Assembly: GCA_001769835.1 (NCBI GenBank)
Contig: MEPR01000075.1
Coordinates: 1 to 36,929, forward strand
Direction of reading: 5' to 3'
Length of the DNA stretch: 36,929 nt
Origin: Bdellovibrionales bacterium GWB1_55_8
Lineage (GTDB): Bacteria; Bdellovibrionota; UBA1018
The notes below the pieces were generated by a model, which worked only from the letters and a program-made list of their open reading frames with translations, was not told the DNA's origin and made no database searches. The translations under genes and the position numbers were made by a program. Shown piece after piece: positions 1 through 7,575 of this stretch. Each line of letters opens with the position of its first letter. The stretch's first letter is position 1.

Positions 1-758
1 AAAATAGCCATCTTCCTGCTTCTTTTGCTGAGCTTCTGGAGGCCATGAACGAGGGCCGCGACATAGCTCTGAGTGCCGCCATTGCCCAATTCGAGTTCTT
101 CGCGGTCCAGAATCCTGCTTTCGTCTCGAACGAAAGTCGGTACGATTTTAAGTTCACAAAACGGCGTCCGGTACATGGCTTCGATTTCGGAAAGGACATG
201 AAGCACACGCTTTTTCAGTGCAGGGATCTCCTCGATCGAAGTGGCGCCCCTGAGAAAGTACTCCGCGGGCGGAGCTGCCGGAAGCCGCATCCATTCCTGC
301 GATTCCTGCGGGGACGATTGCGCAAACAAGATTCCGCCCGCGATCTGCAAGGGAAGCCTGATGGTGTACTTGCCTCGGGACTTCGTCAGAGTGGCGACTC
401 CACCGAAATTATTTTGGCCCACACGAAAGGAATAGTTCACGCCTTCTCGTATCGCGCTTTCCGAAGCGTTCACGGGCCATGTGCCATTCCCGGTCCGGCG
501 CATATGCATGACCTTCGTGCCAGTCGCATCCAGACGAAGGGATACTTCGAGACGATGTGAGTAATAGCTTTTCAGTTTTTCGCGCTGCTCAGGCGTGATC
601 GCCGATAAAGGCAGACTCAAGGGCGTTACGTCATTTTCGTTCTTGATGAGGAGCTGGGTGGACGTGACTTTCGGGATCCCTGTCACTATCCGGTCAGCTC
701 CATGGGCGAGAGCCGTGAGAGTCAGGAGCACGAATACAGCAATGGATTGTTTGATCAT
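1..758 (-). CDS. Secreted protein of unknown function, 3' end cut by window edge
   Basis: The reading frame is open from an ATG at 758 down to base 1 with no stop, so about 252 residues are visible and the C-terminus lies outside the window. The first 20 or so residues (MIKQSIAVFVLLTLTALAHG) are a clear Sec signal peptide ending in a small-residue cleavage site. The mature part begins with a beta-rich stretch. Around residues 150-185 it has a segment rich in Pro, Gln and Trp, and it ends with a basic run (KLSKRSRK) at the edge. I do not recognise a family or any catalytic motif. It is divergent from the small secreted protein at 966-1418, with about 207 bases between the two starts. The frame and signal peptide make it a confident gene; its function is unknown. 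Confidence 0.75.
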   Translation of the reverse strand, partial: MIKQSIAVFVLLTLTALAHGADRIVTGIPKVTSTQLLIKNENDVTPLSLPLSAITPEQREKLKSYYSHRLEVSLRLDATGTKVMHMRRTGNGTWPVNASESAIREGVNYSFRVGQNNFGGVATLTKSRGKYTIRLPLQIAGGILFAQSSPQESQEWMRLPAAPPAEYFLRGATSIEEIPALKKRVLHVLSEIEAMYRTPFCELKIVPTFVRDESRILDREELELGNGGTQSYVAALVHGLQKLSKRSRKMAI

Positions 759-867
759 GGTTCGTCTCGGTTTTTCGTGTCTTGCGGCGCAACGAAGACG
801 GAAAAGAACACGGCATGACTCGTGGTGTCAACCGTTCTATTGCATGTTCTGTTTTGGGTGGCTCGTT

Positions 868-891
868 TGTTTGTAGACATGTCTACAAACA
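868..891. promoter_or_regulatory. 24-bp perfect palindrome, probable operator
   Basis: Bases 868-891 form a perfect inverted repeat with no spacer, core GTAGACATGTCTAC, in the divergent region between the genes at 758 (-) and 966 (+). A weak -10-like TTATAT sits at 907-912. A -35 element at normal spacing would fall at about 884-889, inside the right arm, so a bound dimer would overlap the promoter of the 966 gene. The size and symmetry fit a homodimeric repressor or activator site. I cannot name the regulator. Confidence 0.5.
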
Positions 892-965
892 TGAGCTATC
901 TCAACTTTATATCGAGCAGCAAAAAATGGGTATGCTCGTCACAATTGAAATTGGAGAAACATAAA

Positions 966-1418
966 ATGAAAAAGTTCGGTTTGATCTTGGCTGTAGTGGC
1001 ATCCATCGCGGTGCCTGCCTATGCGCAGAGCGTGGGGCCTGATTCCTCTTGGGACGAAATCCTGCAATCGTCTCAGTATCGTGTGTCGTTCCCGGTTGTT
1101 TTCTTTGGGAATACGGGGCTGCCGGTCAATGCGCTTTGCGTGGACGGAGGGTATCTTCATTCTGTCGAGCCCGTGAATGTTTGTCTTGATTGGGACGTGA
1201 GCCATATGCGTTGCGAGCGGTCCGAGACGATGACGCTTTCCACTTCTATCGATCATATGGAAGAGAGATGCATCAAGCGGCGTCGCATGAGGTGCCTTGA
1301 GACGGAAATCGTCCCGGTATCTCATCCCCTGGATTACAAGATCTCCGTTTATCAGAAGGTCCGTTATCCAAGTCGGGTGGCTTTCCGAAAAAATTTCACC
1401 ATTCCGTCTTGCGAGTGA
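966..1418 (+). CDS. Small secreted cysteine-containing protein, unknown function
   Basis: This encodes a 150-residue protein. The start at 966 is chosen because GGAGA (953-957) lies 8 bases upstream and it begins an ideal signal peptide, MKKFGLILAVVASIAVPAYA, cleaved after AYA. Upstream in-frame starts would destroy that signal. The mature domain of about 130 residues has six cysteines (in the LCVDG, VCLDWD, MRCERS, RCIKRR and RCLETE segments, plus the penultimate residue), so disulfides in the periplasm or outside the cell are likely. It has a basic CIKRRRMRC segment. No family is recognised. It lies 61 bases upstream of the DtxR-FeoA regulator gene, but a strong hairpin separates them. The palindrome at 868-891 is probably its operator. 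Confidence 0.7.
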   Translation: MKKFGLILAVVASIAVPAYAQSVGPDSSWDEILQSSQYRVSFPVVFFGNTGLPVNALCVDGGYLHSVEPVNVCLDWDVSHMRCERSETMTLSTSIDHMEERCIKRRRMRCLETEIVPVSHPLDYKISVYQKVRYPSRVAFRKNFTIPSCE

Positions 1419-1431
1419 ACGTTTGATACAA

Positions 1432-1471
1432 CAAGATGACTGAACTCGACAAACTGAGTTCAGTCATCTTG
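1432..1471 (+). promoter_or_regulatory. 16-bp perfect inverted repeat abutting the ribosome-binding site of the DtxR-FeoA gene
   Basis: The left arm 1432-1447 (CAAGATGACTGAACTC) and right arm 1456-1471 are perfectly complementary around an 8-base loop. The right arm ends one base before AGGA (1472-1475), the ribosome-binding site of the ATG at 1480. There is no T-tract after the stem, so it is not a classical intrinsic terminator. It could be a DNA operator for autoregulation by the downstream metalloregulator, or an RNA hairpin limiting initiation. It may also block read-through from the 966 gene. Confidence 0.55.
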
Positions 1472-1479
1472 AGGAATAA

Positions 1480-2169
1480 ATGGCAACCACGATCACTGGA
1501 GCGCTGGAAGATTATCTCGAGACAATTTTTCTTCTGATACGCGATAAGAAAATTGCTCGAGTCAAAGACATCTCGCAGGCGCGCGGTGTGCGATCCGCGT
1601 CAGTTTCCCCTGCGCTCGCGCGCCTTCAGGAACTTGGAATGATCCGGTACGTCCACCGGGAATATGTCGATTTGACCGCCGAGGGCGAGAAGGCAGCTCT
1701 TAAGATTTTCTCACGTCACCAGTTGCTTGTTTATCTTTTTGAGGATGTTTTCAATCTGCCCCCCAAGAGTGCTGAGGCAGACGCGTGCGGAATGGAGCAC
1801 TCTCTCTCGAATGAAGGACTGGATCATTTGGAGAGATTCGTGGAATTCACGAAAAACGATCCCGAAGGAAAACGGCTGGTGGATGGATTTCGCCGTTATC
1901 TTGCGGAGAAATCTGCGAACGCGCCTCGGTCTGGCGAACGGACGATCACGCAACTCAAACCAGGGCAAAGCGCCAGAGTCGTGGAAATCACCGGACATGG
2001 CATGATCAGGCAACGATTGCTCGACCTGGGGATCATGCCCAATACGATGGTGATGGTTGAGCGCAAAGCGGTAACCGGCGGGGAAGTGTTGATTAAATTG
2101 CATGGCAGTCAGATTTCCTTGCGGCGCAAGGAAGCGGATGCAGTCATCGTGCTGGAAGATCGCAACTGA
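1480..2169 (+). CDS. DtxR/MntR-family metal-dependent repressor fused to a FeoA domain
   Basis: This 229-residue cytoplasmic regulator has an N-terminal winged helix-turn-helix (about 5-70), a metal-binding dimerisation domain (about 72-145) and a C-terminal FeoA/SH3-like domain (about 155-226, core VVEITGHGMIRQRLLDLGIM). By motif alignment to Bacillus MntR, the primary site ligands are D11, E14, H80, C103, E106 and H107. The Asp at the first position is MntR-like, whereas Cys at 103 is DtxR/IdeR-like, so Fe versus Mn cannot be assigned. Family members bind a palindrome as dimers when metal is bound and repress metal uptake. No feoB or transporter is adjacent. The start has AGGA at 1472-1475, next to the 1432-1471 inverted repeat, which suggests autoregulation. 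Confidence 0.9.
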   Translation: MATTITGALEDYLETIFLLIRDKKIARVKDISQARGVRSASVSPALARLQELGMIRYVHREYVDLTAEGEKAALKIFSRHQLLVYLFEDVFNLPPKSAEADACGMEHSLSNEGLDHLERFVEFTKNDPEGKRLVDGFRRYLAEKSANAPRSGERTITQLKPGQSARVVEITGHGMIRQRLLDLGIMPNTMVMVERKAVTGGEVLIKLHGSQISLRRKEADAVIVLEDRN

Positions 2170-2182
2170 TTTTGGTTCAGTT
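2164..2182. terminator. Small hairpin spanning two convergent stop codons
   Basis: AACTGA (2164-2169) pairs with TCAGTT (2177-2182) around a 7-base loop. It contains both the stop of the DtxR-FeoA gene and the stop of the convergent beta-helix lipoprotein gene. The stem is short and lacks a strong U-tract on either strand, so terminator function is only suggested by position. Confidence 0.3.
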
Positions 2183-3667
2183 CTTCGCGAAGTTGAAGCT
2201 AGCCGGATTTATGGCTTGTCCGAGAATTTCCCAGATGTACTTCGTAATCGGATAAGCGCCCGGGTCGGCTGCAAAACCGCGACTCGAGACAGTAGCGAAA
2301 TCGTCGCGAATTCGCGATTCGTGCGGCCAGGGCCACAAAAGGGCCGGTTGTGTCGCGTTGTAATCTGGTTCGCCCCATTGTGTCCCGGAGACCCCGATTT
2401 GGTGCAGAACCTGAGCGCCCGCTTCGCCGGAACTTTGTCCCGCTGTATTCAAGGGGCCGCCGCTTTCGGCTCTTGGCAGATACAGCAGTCCGGAGGTCAA
2501 AGGGTTATAGTGTGTGATCCCCGTTCCAGTCAGGTCACTCGGGTTGAAAGTGCTTGAGTAGGTAACATTTGTGTTTCCATTTGCGGAGCTATTGCCCAGG
2601 TTCCAGAAAACGGAATCAGAAACGGTAATCGATTTCGTTCCCCAGTTGCCGATGCCCCTTCCTCCTATATTCCCAAAGGTTCCTCTTTGGATTGTAAGAT
2701 CCATGGATGTGTTGCTCGTTGCAAGTCCGCCGGCTTCTTGGGCATAGACAATCACGTCACGCAGGGAAAGTCCGATGCCGCCATCGTCAGTGTCGATCGA
2801 CCAGCCCCATGACTTATTGTTGATCGACATCGATCCAAGATATTCGATGTTGCTCGATGAACGGTTACCGGCATGCCCGGTCAGGTAAAAGGCACCCACG
2901 TTGTCGTTGTCATAGGTGCCGAGGTCCGAATCGATGACCAGGGCATTTTGAATGGAAACATTTGAGGATTGGTAAACCGTGATTCCGGCTTCAGGGTCGC
3001 TATTGTCGGATGTCCACCCGCCATCATCCCGAACAACGACCCTGCGAAGTACCACTTTGTCCGAGTTGTAAATGCATAACTTGTAGCGTCCGCCGGCCCC
3101 GTACATCCAACTGTCTTCGAACAGGATGTACTGTGTGTTGTTATAATCATTCGTGCCGACCGTGACGTTGCCATTGTTGCCGCCGGCTTGGCCACCCTTG
3201 AATGCGCATCTCATGAAGCGGATGTGATTGCCCAAGACTTGCTTGTTTTCGGTCGTATCGAATTTCAGACCTTCAAAGGAAATGTAGCTTCTGGCCTGAT
3301 CAAGAAGAAAAGACTTCGTGAGCACGACACCGCCGTCGCTTTCAGCCTTGATGGTGGTGTAACGGTCGGGGCCGCTTCCGTTTGGAACCGCGGCGATTTG
3401 CTCGTGATAGGTGCCGTTCACGATGATCAAGGTGTCGCCGGAGGACATGGCTGCGATACCAGCGGCGATCGTTGGGTAGATCTGGCCCGGACCCGCTCTC
3501 AGGACCGCACCAACAGGTGTGGTGGAGGGTGCTGGAACTGGTTCAGGTGCGCTGATGTCCGATGGGCCGATATGAACGCGTTCAGCGCAGCTTAAAAGGG
3601 ATAGAGCAAGTAGGGCCGACGCTATTAGAAGGCGTCTTTTTGCCCAGTCATGCACAGGCAAGCTCAT
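2177..3667 (-). CDS. Right-handed parallel beta-helix lipoprotein
   Basis: This encodes 496 residues. The N-terminus has a basic WAKRR, a hydrophobic stretch and the lipobox LLSC with Cys at residue 27, so the protein should be lipidated and anchored in the envelope. A Pro-rich linker (about 35-52) follows, then a long parallel beta-helix. This begins with the usual opening AGPGQIYPTIAAGIAAMSSG-type turn and continues with repeated short strands rich in Asn, Gly and Asp, as in polysaccharide lyase and PbH1-repeat proteins. The C-terminal tail (LWPWPHESRIRDDF ... GFAADPGAYPITKYIWEILG) matches a tail common in secreted beta-helix proteins. Polysaccharide binding or cleavage is plausible, but I cannot point to catalytic residues. 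No Shine-Dalgarno precedes the ATG, and a promoter-like element lies only a few bases upstream. Confidence 0.85.
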   Translation of the reverse strand: MSLPVHDWAKRRLLIASALLALSLLSCAERVHIGPSDISAPEPVPAPSTTPVGAVLRAGPGQIYPTIAAGIAAMSSGDTLIIVNGTYHEQIAAVPNGSGPDRYTTIKAESDGGVVLTKSFLLDQARSYISFEGLKFDTTENKQVLGNHIRFMRCAFKGGQAGGNNGNVTVGTNDYNNTQYILFEDSWMYGAGGRYKLCIYNSDKVVLRRVVVRDDGGWTSDNSDPEAGITVYQSSNVSIQNALVIDSDLGTYDNDNVGAFYLTGHAGNRSSSNIEYLGSMSINNKSWGWSIDTDDGGIGLSLRDVIVYAQEAGGLATSNTSMDLTIQRGTFGNIGGRGIGNWGTKSITVSDSVFWNLGNSSANGNTNVTYSSTFNPSDLTGTGITHYNPLTSGLLYLPRAESGGPLNTAGQSSGEAGAQVLHQIGVSGTQWGEPDYNATQPALLWPWPHESRIRDDFATVSSRGFAADPGAYPITKYIWEILGQAINPASFNFAKN

Positions 3668-3676
3668 AGTTATTAA

Positions 3677-3705
3677 TTATCGACTATTTTGTGTCGAATC
3701 TGAAG
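3677..3705 (-). promoter_or_regulatory. Candidate promoter of the beta-helix lipoprotein gene, near-leaderless
   Basis: On the minus strand TTCAGA (3705-3700) and GATAAT (3682-3677) are separated by 17 bases. Transcription would start about 3-4 bases before the ATG at 3667, which agrees with the missing ribosome-binding site. The same stretch has a 5-bp inverted repeat (TCGAC at 3681, GTCGA at 3694). The rest of the 256-base gap up to 3923 shows nothing I can name. Confidence 0.3.
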
Positions 3706-3923
3706 ATCGTCTCGATTTTTTTAATTTGCTCAAGTTCTTTAGATTCTTAGCTTGTTTCTGATCACTTGAGTTCGGCCTACATAACGCTGACGTATGTGGG
3801 TTAATGAACTCAGTCCGACCAGGAGGGTTGAACTTGCGGCCGGCGCCTTTCGTTGATGAATGGTTATACCGGCTGCGCGGAAATAACCTGGATTTCGATT
3901 CCAATCGTTCATTGAAGAGCTGC

Positions 3924-5927
3924 TTATCGCAGCAGTCCCCTGAATGCGCCCGCATCCGTGGTGCCATACTCAAACAGGAGAATGAGTCGATACTCGTCTT
4001 TTGGATAACTCCGAGGGAGTGTTCCGCGCGGGCCGAGTGCGCGAATCGCGCGCACCGCTTCGCTATCCAGGCTTTTGTCGCCTGAAGACCCTAGTAATTG
4101 AACGTCCTTCGTTTCTCCGTTTCGGCCGAAGGTGATCTCCACGGGCGTTACACCGGTGATTCCCGCGCGGAGCGCTTCTGGTGGGTACTTCCAGATGCTA
4201 TACAGTTCATCGATCACGTGGCGTTGAAAGGATCCGAGAAGAATGTCATCCGGGGTGTAAAAGCTGGCGTGTCCCTGATCTACTTTGGCTTGATAGCGTT
4301 TGCGGTAAGTATCCTCTATTTCGCCTAGTTTTCTGGAGCTCGGGAAAAGATTGATTCCGGTGCCTGTGCCGCTTCCGCCGCGTGATCCAATTCCTTTGGG
4401 CCTGAAGAGCCCGCTGTCCGGCTGCGATTCGGTCGTTGTCACCGCGCTTACCGATGTACTCACGTCTGTGTTCGGTGGCAATGGGTCAGTCGTCGCTGAC
4501 GGACCAGTAGGCTTATCGGTCGCAGGCGTGCGGTGAATGGTTCCCTTTGTCGCTATTTTGTCTGATCTGACTTTGCGGGGAATGAATTTGGTGCGCTTTT
4601 CGTGCTTTGCAGGCGACGGGATATTTTTGGCCACGGTCGGTAGAGCGTCTGGCGGATTTTGGAGGTCCACCATGATGATCTCTTTTTGCTTGGGCTTCGG
4701 CTTGTTTTTCGAAACTGCAACAACTGCAGTCGCTGCTGCGGCGTGCGCGGCAATCGCGGCACCGATCGAAGGAAGAATGCGTTCTTTTTTCCCCAACATT
4801 CGCGCGCGGGACTCCATGTGCATCCGAACTTCAGGCGTGAGGACCGCTTTTGTTGCGTTCCCTGTAAACGCTGGAGCACTGGTGCGAAATCCGCTCGCGA
4901 TGGCGCCGAGCGTCCCGCCGACGGCGGCCCCGACCAATACGTCTTGAATGACCTGCGGTCCCTGTGCCCTCAGTTCTTCGGCAAGCCGGCAGAAGAAGCT
5001 CATTTCAGGTGTTTTATCGGTGATCGCGTGACCGACCATCTTCGCAACCCGAGCGCCGCCCATCACTGCTGCTCCGCTCGCCGCACCGGCTGCGGTCCGG
5101 GACAGGGTAGTGAGAGCGGTCTCGGTGAGAATTTTTTCCATCGAGGAAGCCGCGGCTGCCACTTCGAAGGTCGCAAGCCCGAGCGTTCTGCCCATGGTCA
5201 CCATCGCGATCGCAAACCAACCGGCGCTCAGTATCTCGCCCCTGACCGCCTTGCTCACGTTCATTCCAATCGAAGCGCGTCGAGCCGACACTAGCGCGCG
5301 TCTGCTGTTTTCCTCGTACGTCTTGCTGAGAATCCCGTAGATCCCTTGCTTCAGTTCCCGTTGAAGCCCGGGTTTGACGGAGGTCTTTTTCATCGTTGAA
5401 AAGAGCTCTTCTTTTGCGGATTCCACTGGTTTGAGAAGCTTCTCGCGGCAATCAATTCCGCAGAATATTCCATCTGCGCCCTTGTGATACTGGCTTACTG
5501 CCGTGTTGAATTTCAGATACGATTTTGCGAAAACCGGGTGGTCCTGGAGTGCGGCAGCAATCGTCTCGAATTTTTCTTTTTCAGCATGCGCCATGGCCCA
5601 GGCCAGAGCAGTCGGGCTCAGCTTGGGCTGATACTTAGCGATAAGCGTGGATATCTTGTTTCGTGGCGCCTCCGGCGGCAGCTGTTTGAGTTCGCGGCTG
5701 AGCGCCTGCATCTGTTTCATGTCAGAAGCGTTCGGTTCGCGAAGCGCACACGAGGTGGGCGTTTTCCCGGTGCCAACATCTGTGTGCCGCAAGACTTGCT
5801 CGATATTTTCAAACGGCTTCTGCCCGGGCGAACAGCACTCTGCGGCCAAGCTCAAGTGGACGAACGGCGGTTGGGGGACCGCAAAGACAAGAGTACCCAG
5901 AGTTGCAATGAAGCCGATCCTAGACAC
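3924..5927 (-). CDS. Large secreted/envelope protein with SARRAS-type N-terminal module and TonB C-terminal domain
   Basis: This encodes 667 residues from a GTG start. A signal peptide (about 1-29) is followed by a Cys pair (31-32) and a helical region. SARRASIGM lies at 214-222, followed by hydrophobic or Gly/Ala-rich segments (about 231-255, 275-300, 330-350), FFC at 311-313 and a likely membrane helix at 385-405. Residues 408-540 are a Lys/Pro/Thr-rich linker of the kind that spans the periplasm in TonB proteins. Residues 565-655 match the TonB C-terminal domain (IWKYPPEALRAGITGVTPVE, then a conserved beta-strand and the S-L-D-S-E-A-V-R-A-I helix). The N-terminal 350 residues are paralogous to the protein at 14672-16645. 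No exbB/exbD pair is adjacent. I know of no function for the N-terminal module; the TonB fold suggests contact with an outer-membrane partner. Confidence 0.85.
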   Translation of the reverse strand: MSRIGFIATLGTLVFAVPQPPFVHLSLAAECCSPGQKPFENIEQVLRHTDVGTGKTPTSCALREPNASDMKQMQALSRELKQLPPEAPRNKISTLIAKYQPKLSPTALAWAMAHAEKEKFETIAAALQDHPVFAKSYLKFNTAVSQYHKGADGIFCGIDCREKLLKPVESAKEELFSTMKKTSVKPGLQRELKQGIYGILSKTYEENSRRALVSARRASIGMNVSKAVRGEILSAGWFAIAMVTMGRTLGLATFEVAAAASSMEKILTETALTTLSRTAAGAASGAAVMGGARVAKMVGHAITDKTPEMSFFCRLAEELRAQGPQVIQDVLVGAAVGGTLGAIASGFRTSAPAFTGNATKAVLTPEVRMHMESRARMLGKKERILPSIGAAIAAHAAAATAVVAVSKNKPKPKQKEIIMVDLQNPPDALPTVAKNIPSPAKHEKRTKFIPRKVRSDKIATKGTIHRTPATDKPTGPSATTDPLPPNTDVSTSVSAVTTTESQPDSGLFRPKGIGSRGGSGTGTGINLFPSSRKLGEIEDTYRKRYQAKVDQGHASFYTPDDILLGSFQRHVIDELYSIWKYPPEALRAGITGVTPVEITFGRNGETKDVQLLGSSGDKSLDSEAVRAIRALGPRGTLPRSYPKDEYRLILLFEYGTTDAGAFRGLLR

Positions 5928-6003
5928 CTTCTTATTTTTACATGCTGCGGACGGGAGTGCCAGAAATCGTCTTAACGGAATAATCTCGCGTCAATGAAAG
6001 TGA

Positions 6004-6813
6004 TTAACGTGCGCCGCTGGTTTTCGCGGATTTGATCTTGCCTGAGCTTGTCGACGTTGGTTTTGGCATTTTGCTGCGAATCGTTTTTTCCGCAGAAAGA
6101 ATGCTGTTCCGGAAGCCGCGTTCTTCAATCGATTTGCAGGCAGTCATCGCGGTTTCCATTTCCTTCACCAGTGCTTGCGACGGAGCCTTCGGGAAATCGC
6201 TCATGGTGATCGCGAGAAAGCGGGCCAGGAAGTCCTTTTCCAGAAGGGCCCTTGTCTGCGCATTCAGGAGTTCAGTGCTCGGATTGAGAGGCTTGCATTT
6301 TTCAGCAGCATTACGTGCGTACTGGGCTTTGGGGCCGCCTTTAAGATCGTTTTGCTGAAAGCCAACTGGCGCGCCTTCATTCGCGATGAAACTGAAATAG
6401 CCCTGCTGGGGGTCATCCCAGGACGCGTGGAACTCGAGGTACAGGGGCGAACTCGCTCGATCGGGTGTCACCAGTTTGAAACAGACGGAGTCTTCTGAGA
6501 CCAGTACCGATAGCGGTTCCTTCGGCTTCAAACCCGGGTCAAAGAAGAATGCCCGGTCGGGCGTATAGACAAAGAACCCGGCTTTTCCCTTGTGTTCAGC
6601 AGGGGTAGCCGCGAAGTGTTTGGTCGAGACGAAGGGAATCTGCGGTTTTGCCGCCGGACTGAGCACGGTCGAAAAACTGTACAAGCTTTCAAGCCCCTCG
6701 GAATTCAAGGCGTTCGCGCAGGCGACATACGGATCGAGTGATCCTGCGGAGGCTTGTGCAAGGTTGAAGATGGACAGGCTGGCGCCAACAAGGATTAAAA
6801 AGGACAGTTTCAT
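6004..6813 (-). CDS. Secreted protein of unknown function
   Basis: This encodes 269 residues. The start at 6813 is preferred over a longer frame to 6930 because it begins a textbook signal peptide, MKLSFLILVGASLSIFNLAQASA, cleaved near ASA. The longer version would put a charged 39-residue extension ahead of it. The mature protein has four cysteines (YVACAN, DSVCFK, AEKCKPL, TACKSIE), which could form two disulfides. Its first half is beta-rich, its second half is helical, and it ends in a Lys/Ser/Thr-rich tail. I do not recognise a domain. It lies 76 bases downstream of the TonB-ended gene on the same strand and may be co-transcribed with it, which would make it a candidate partner. Confidence 0.75.
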   Translation of the reverse strand: MKLSFLILVGASLSIFNLAQASAGSLDPYVACANALNSEGLESLYSFSTVLSPAAKPQIPFVSTKHFAATPAEHKGKAGFFVYTPDRAFFFDPGLKPKEPLSVLVSEDSVCFKLVTPDRASSPLYLEFHASWDDPQQGYFSFIANEGAPVGFQQNDLKGGPKAQYARNAAEKCKPLNPSTELLNAQTRALLEKDFLARFLAITMSDFPKAPSQALVKEMETAMTACKSIEERGFRNSILSAEKTIRSKMPKPTSTSSGKIKSAKTSGAR

Positions 6814-6916
6814 CCTTATATTGTCCTTTGACGATCTTGCGATGTAAAGGGGACGGGTACTTGCTCTTCGGCCATCTTCAGTCCAATTCGATTTACAAAC
6901 TCCAGGATACGGTGCA

Positions 6917-7249
6917 TTGACGCACTGCATTAAGTTTTCTGCTTATGAAGTGGGGCGTAACCGGGCTTTGCTCGGGCGCTCCTTTTTGGTCATGGAGCCT
7001 CGATGGGGCGGAACGTTCTCGCAATTTTCCAATTACCATTGGGGAATCAGCTATTTTTTCAGAATAGTTGAACGCGATAGCCGTCCCTTTGTTGAAGTCA
7101 GAGTAGGTACTCGCAAGACCGGATACAAAAGTGATTTTGATCTCGGAATGTTCATTCCACTCAAGCCCGATCAAAGCGCGATGCTTACGTGGACTGAGAA
7201 AAAGAGGCGGTATGCACCCGAGTACTCATTGGAGTGTGAACTGAAATAA
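6917..7249 (+). CDS. Possible small protein of unknown function (weak)
   Basis: This is a 110-codon frame whose only upstream start is a TTG at 6917; an internal ATG at residue 26 is the other candidate. Composition in the second half (alternating charged and aromatic residues, e.g. GISYFFRIVERDSRPFVEV) looks protein-like and beta-rich. There is no signal peptide, no clear ribosome-binding site and no recognised family. The frame ends with TAA at 7247-7249 and is then open in the same phase to 7459, so this may be the front part of a gene broken by a stop codon. It is divergent from the secreted protein gene at 6813. Confidence 0.35.
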   Translation: MTHCIKFSAYEVGRNRALLGRSFLVMEPRWGGTFSQFSNYHWGISYFFRIVERDSRPFVEVRVGTRKTGYKSDFDLGMFIPLKPDQSAMLTWTEKKRRYAPEYSLECELK

Positions 7250-7252
7250 CGG

Positions 7253-7459
7253 GTGAGGTGCTCGTTGGCTGGAAAGGATACCTGCACACGGCAATTTATC
7301 TGTAAGCTCGATCCGGTGATATCCAGGATCTTGCCCGTTGAAGAATTCAGTAAATACTACAAATCCATTTCGGCCAGACTGAGACTGTTCAACACGGCAA
7401 ATACCGAATTACTGATGCGGATAATTTTTCAGGCACTAAGAAAAAAGCCGGTTAGCTAA
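7253..7459 (+). pseudogene. In-phase open continuation after the stop at 7247, possible gene remnant
   Basis: Starting with GTG three bases after the previous stop and in the same phase, 68 codons stay open. The segment LPVEEFSKYYKSISARLRLF looks like a normal amphipathic helix. This suggests either one ancestral gene of about 180 codons with an in-frame TAA, or chance. From 7460 to 7575 I see only A/T-rich sequence and a short hairpin (CTGAA...TTCAG, about 7503-7521), with no further gene. Confidence 0.25.
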
Positions 7460-7575
7460 TTTGCTTTTTCAATCAAACTCTATCTTCAAGCAAGTGTGAA
7501 CGCCTGAATAATTCTTGTTCAGCTTATGAGCGTATGTTCCTTACTCAAGGATCAAAAACTCAAATCGGGGGATAA

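Noticed and set aside
1432-1471. Rho-independent terminator of the 966-1418 gene
   Set aside because: The stem is perfect but is followed by AGGAATAAATGG, with no U-tract, and it abuts a ribosome-binding site.
7460-7575. SAM-type or other methionine-linked riboswitch ahead of the trans-sulfuration gene
   Set aside because: Only a weak 5-bp hairpin is visible; no conserved riboswitch core could be recognised by eye.
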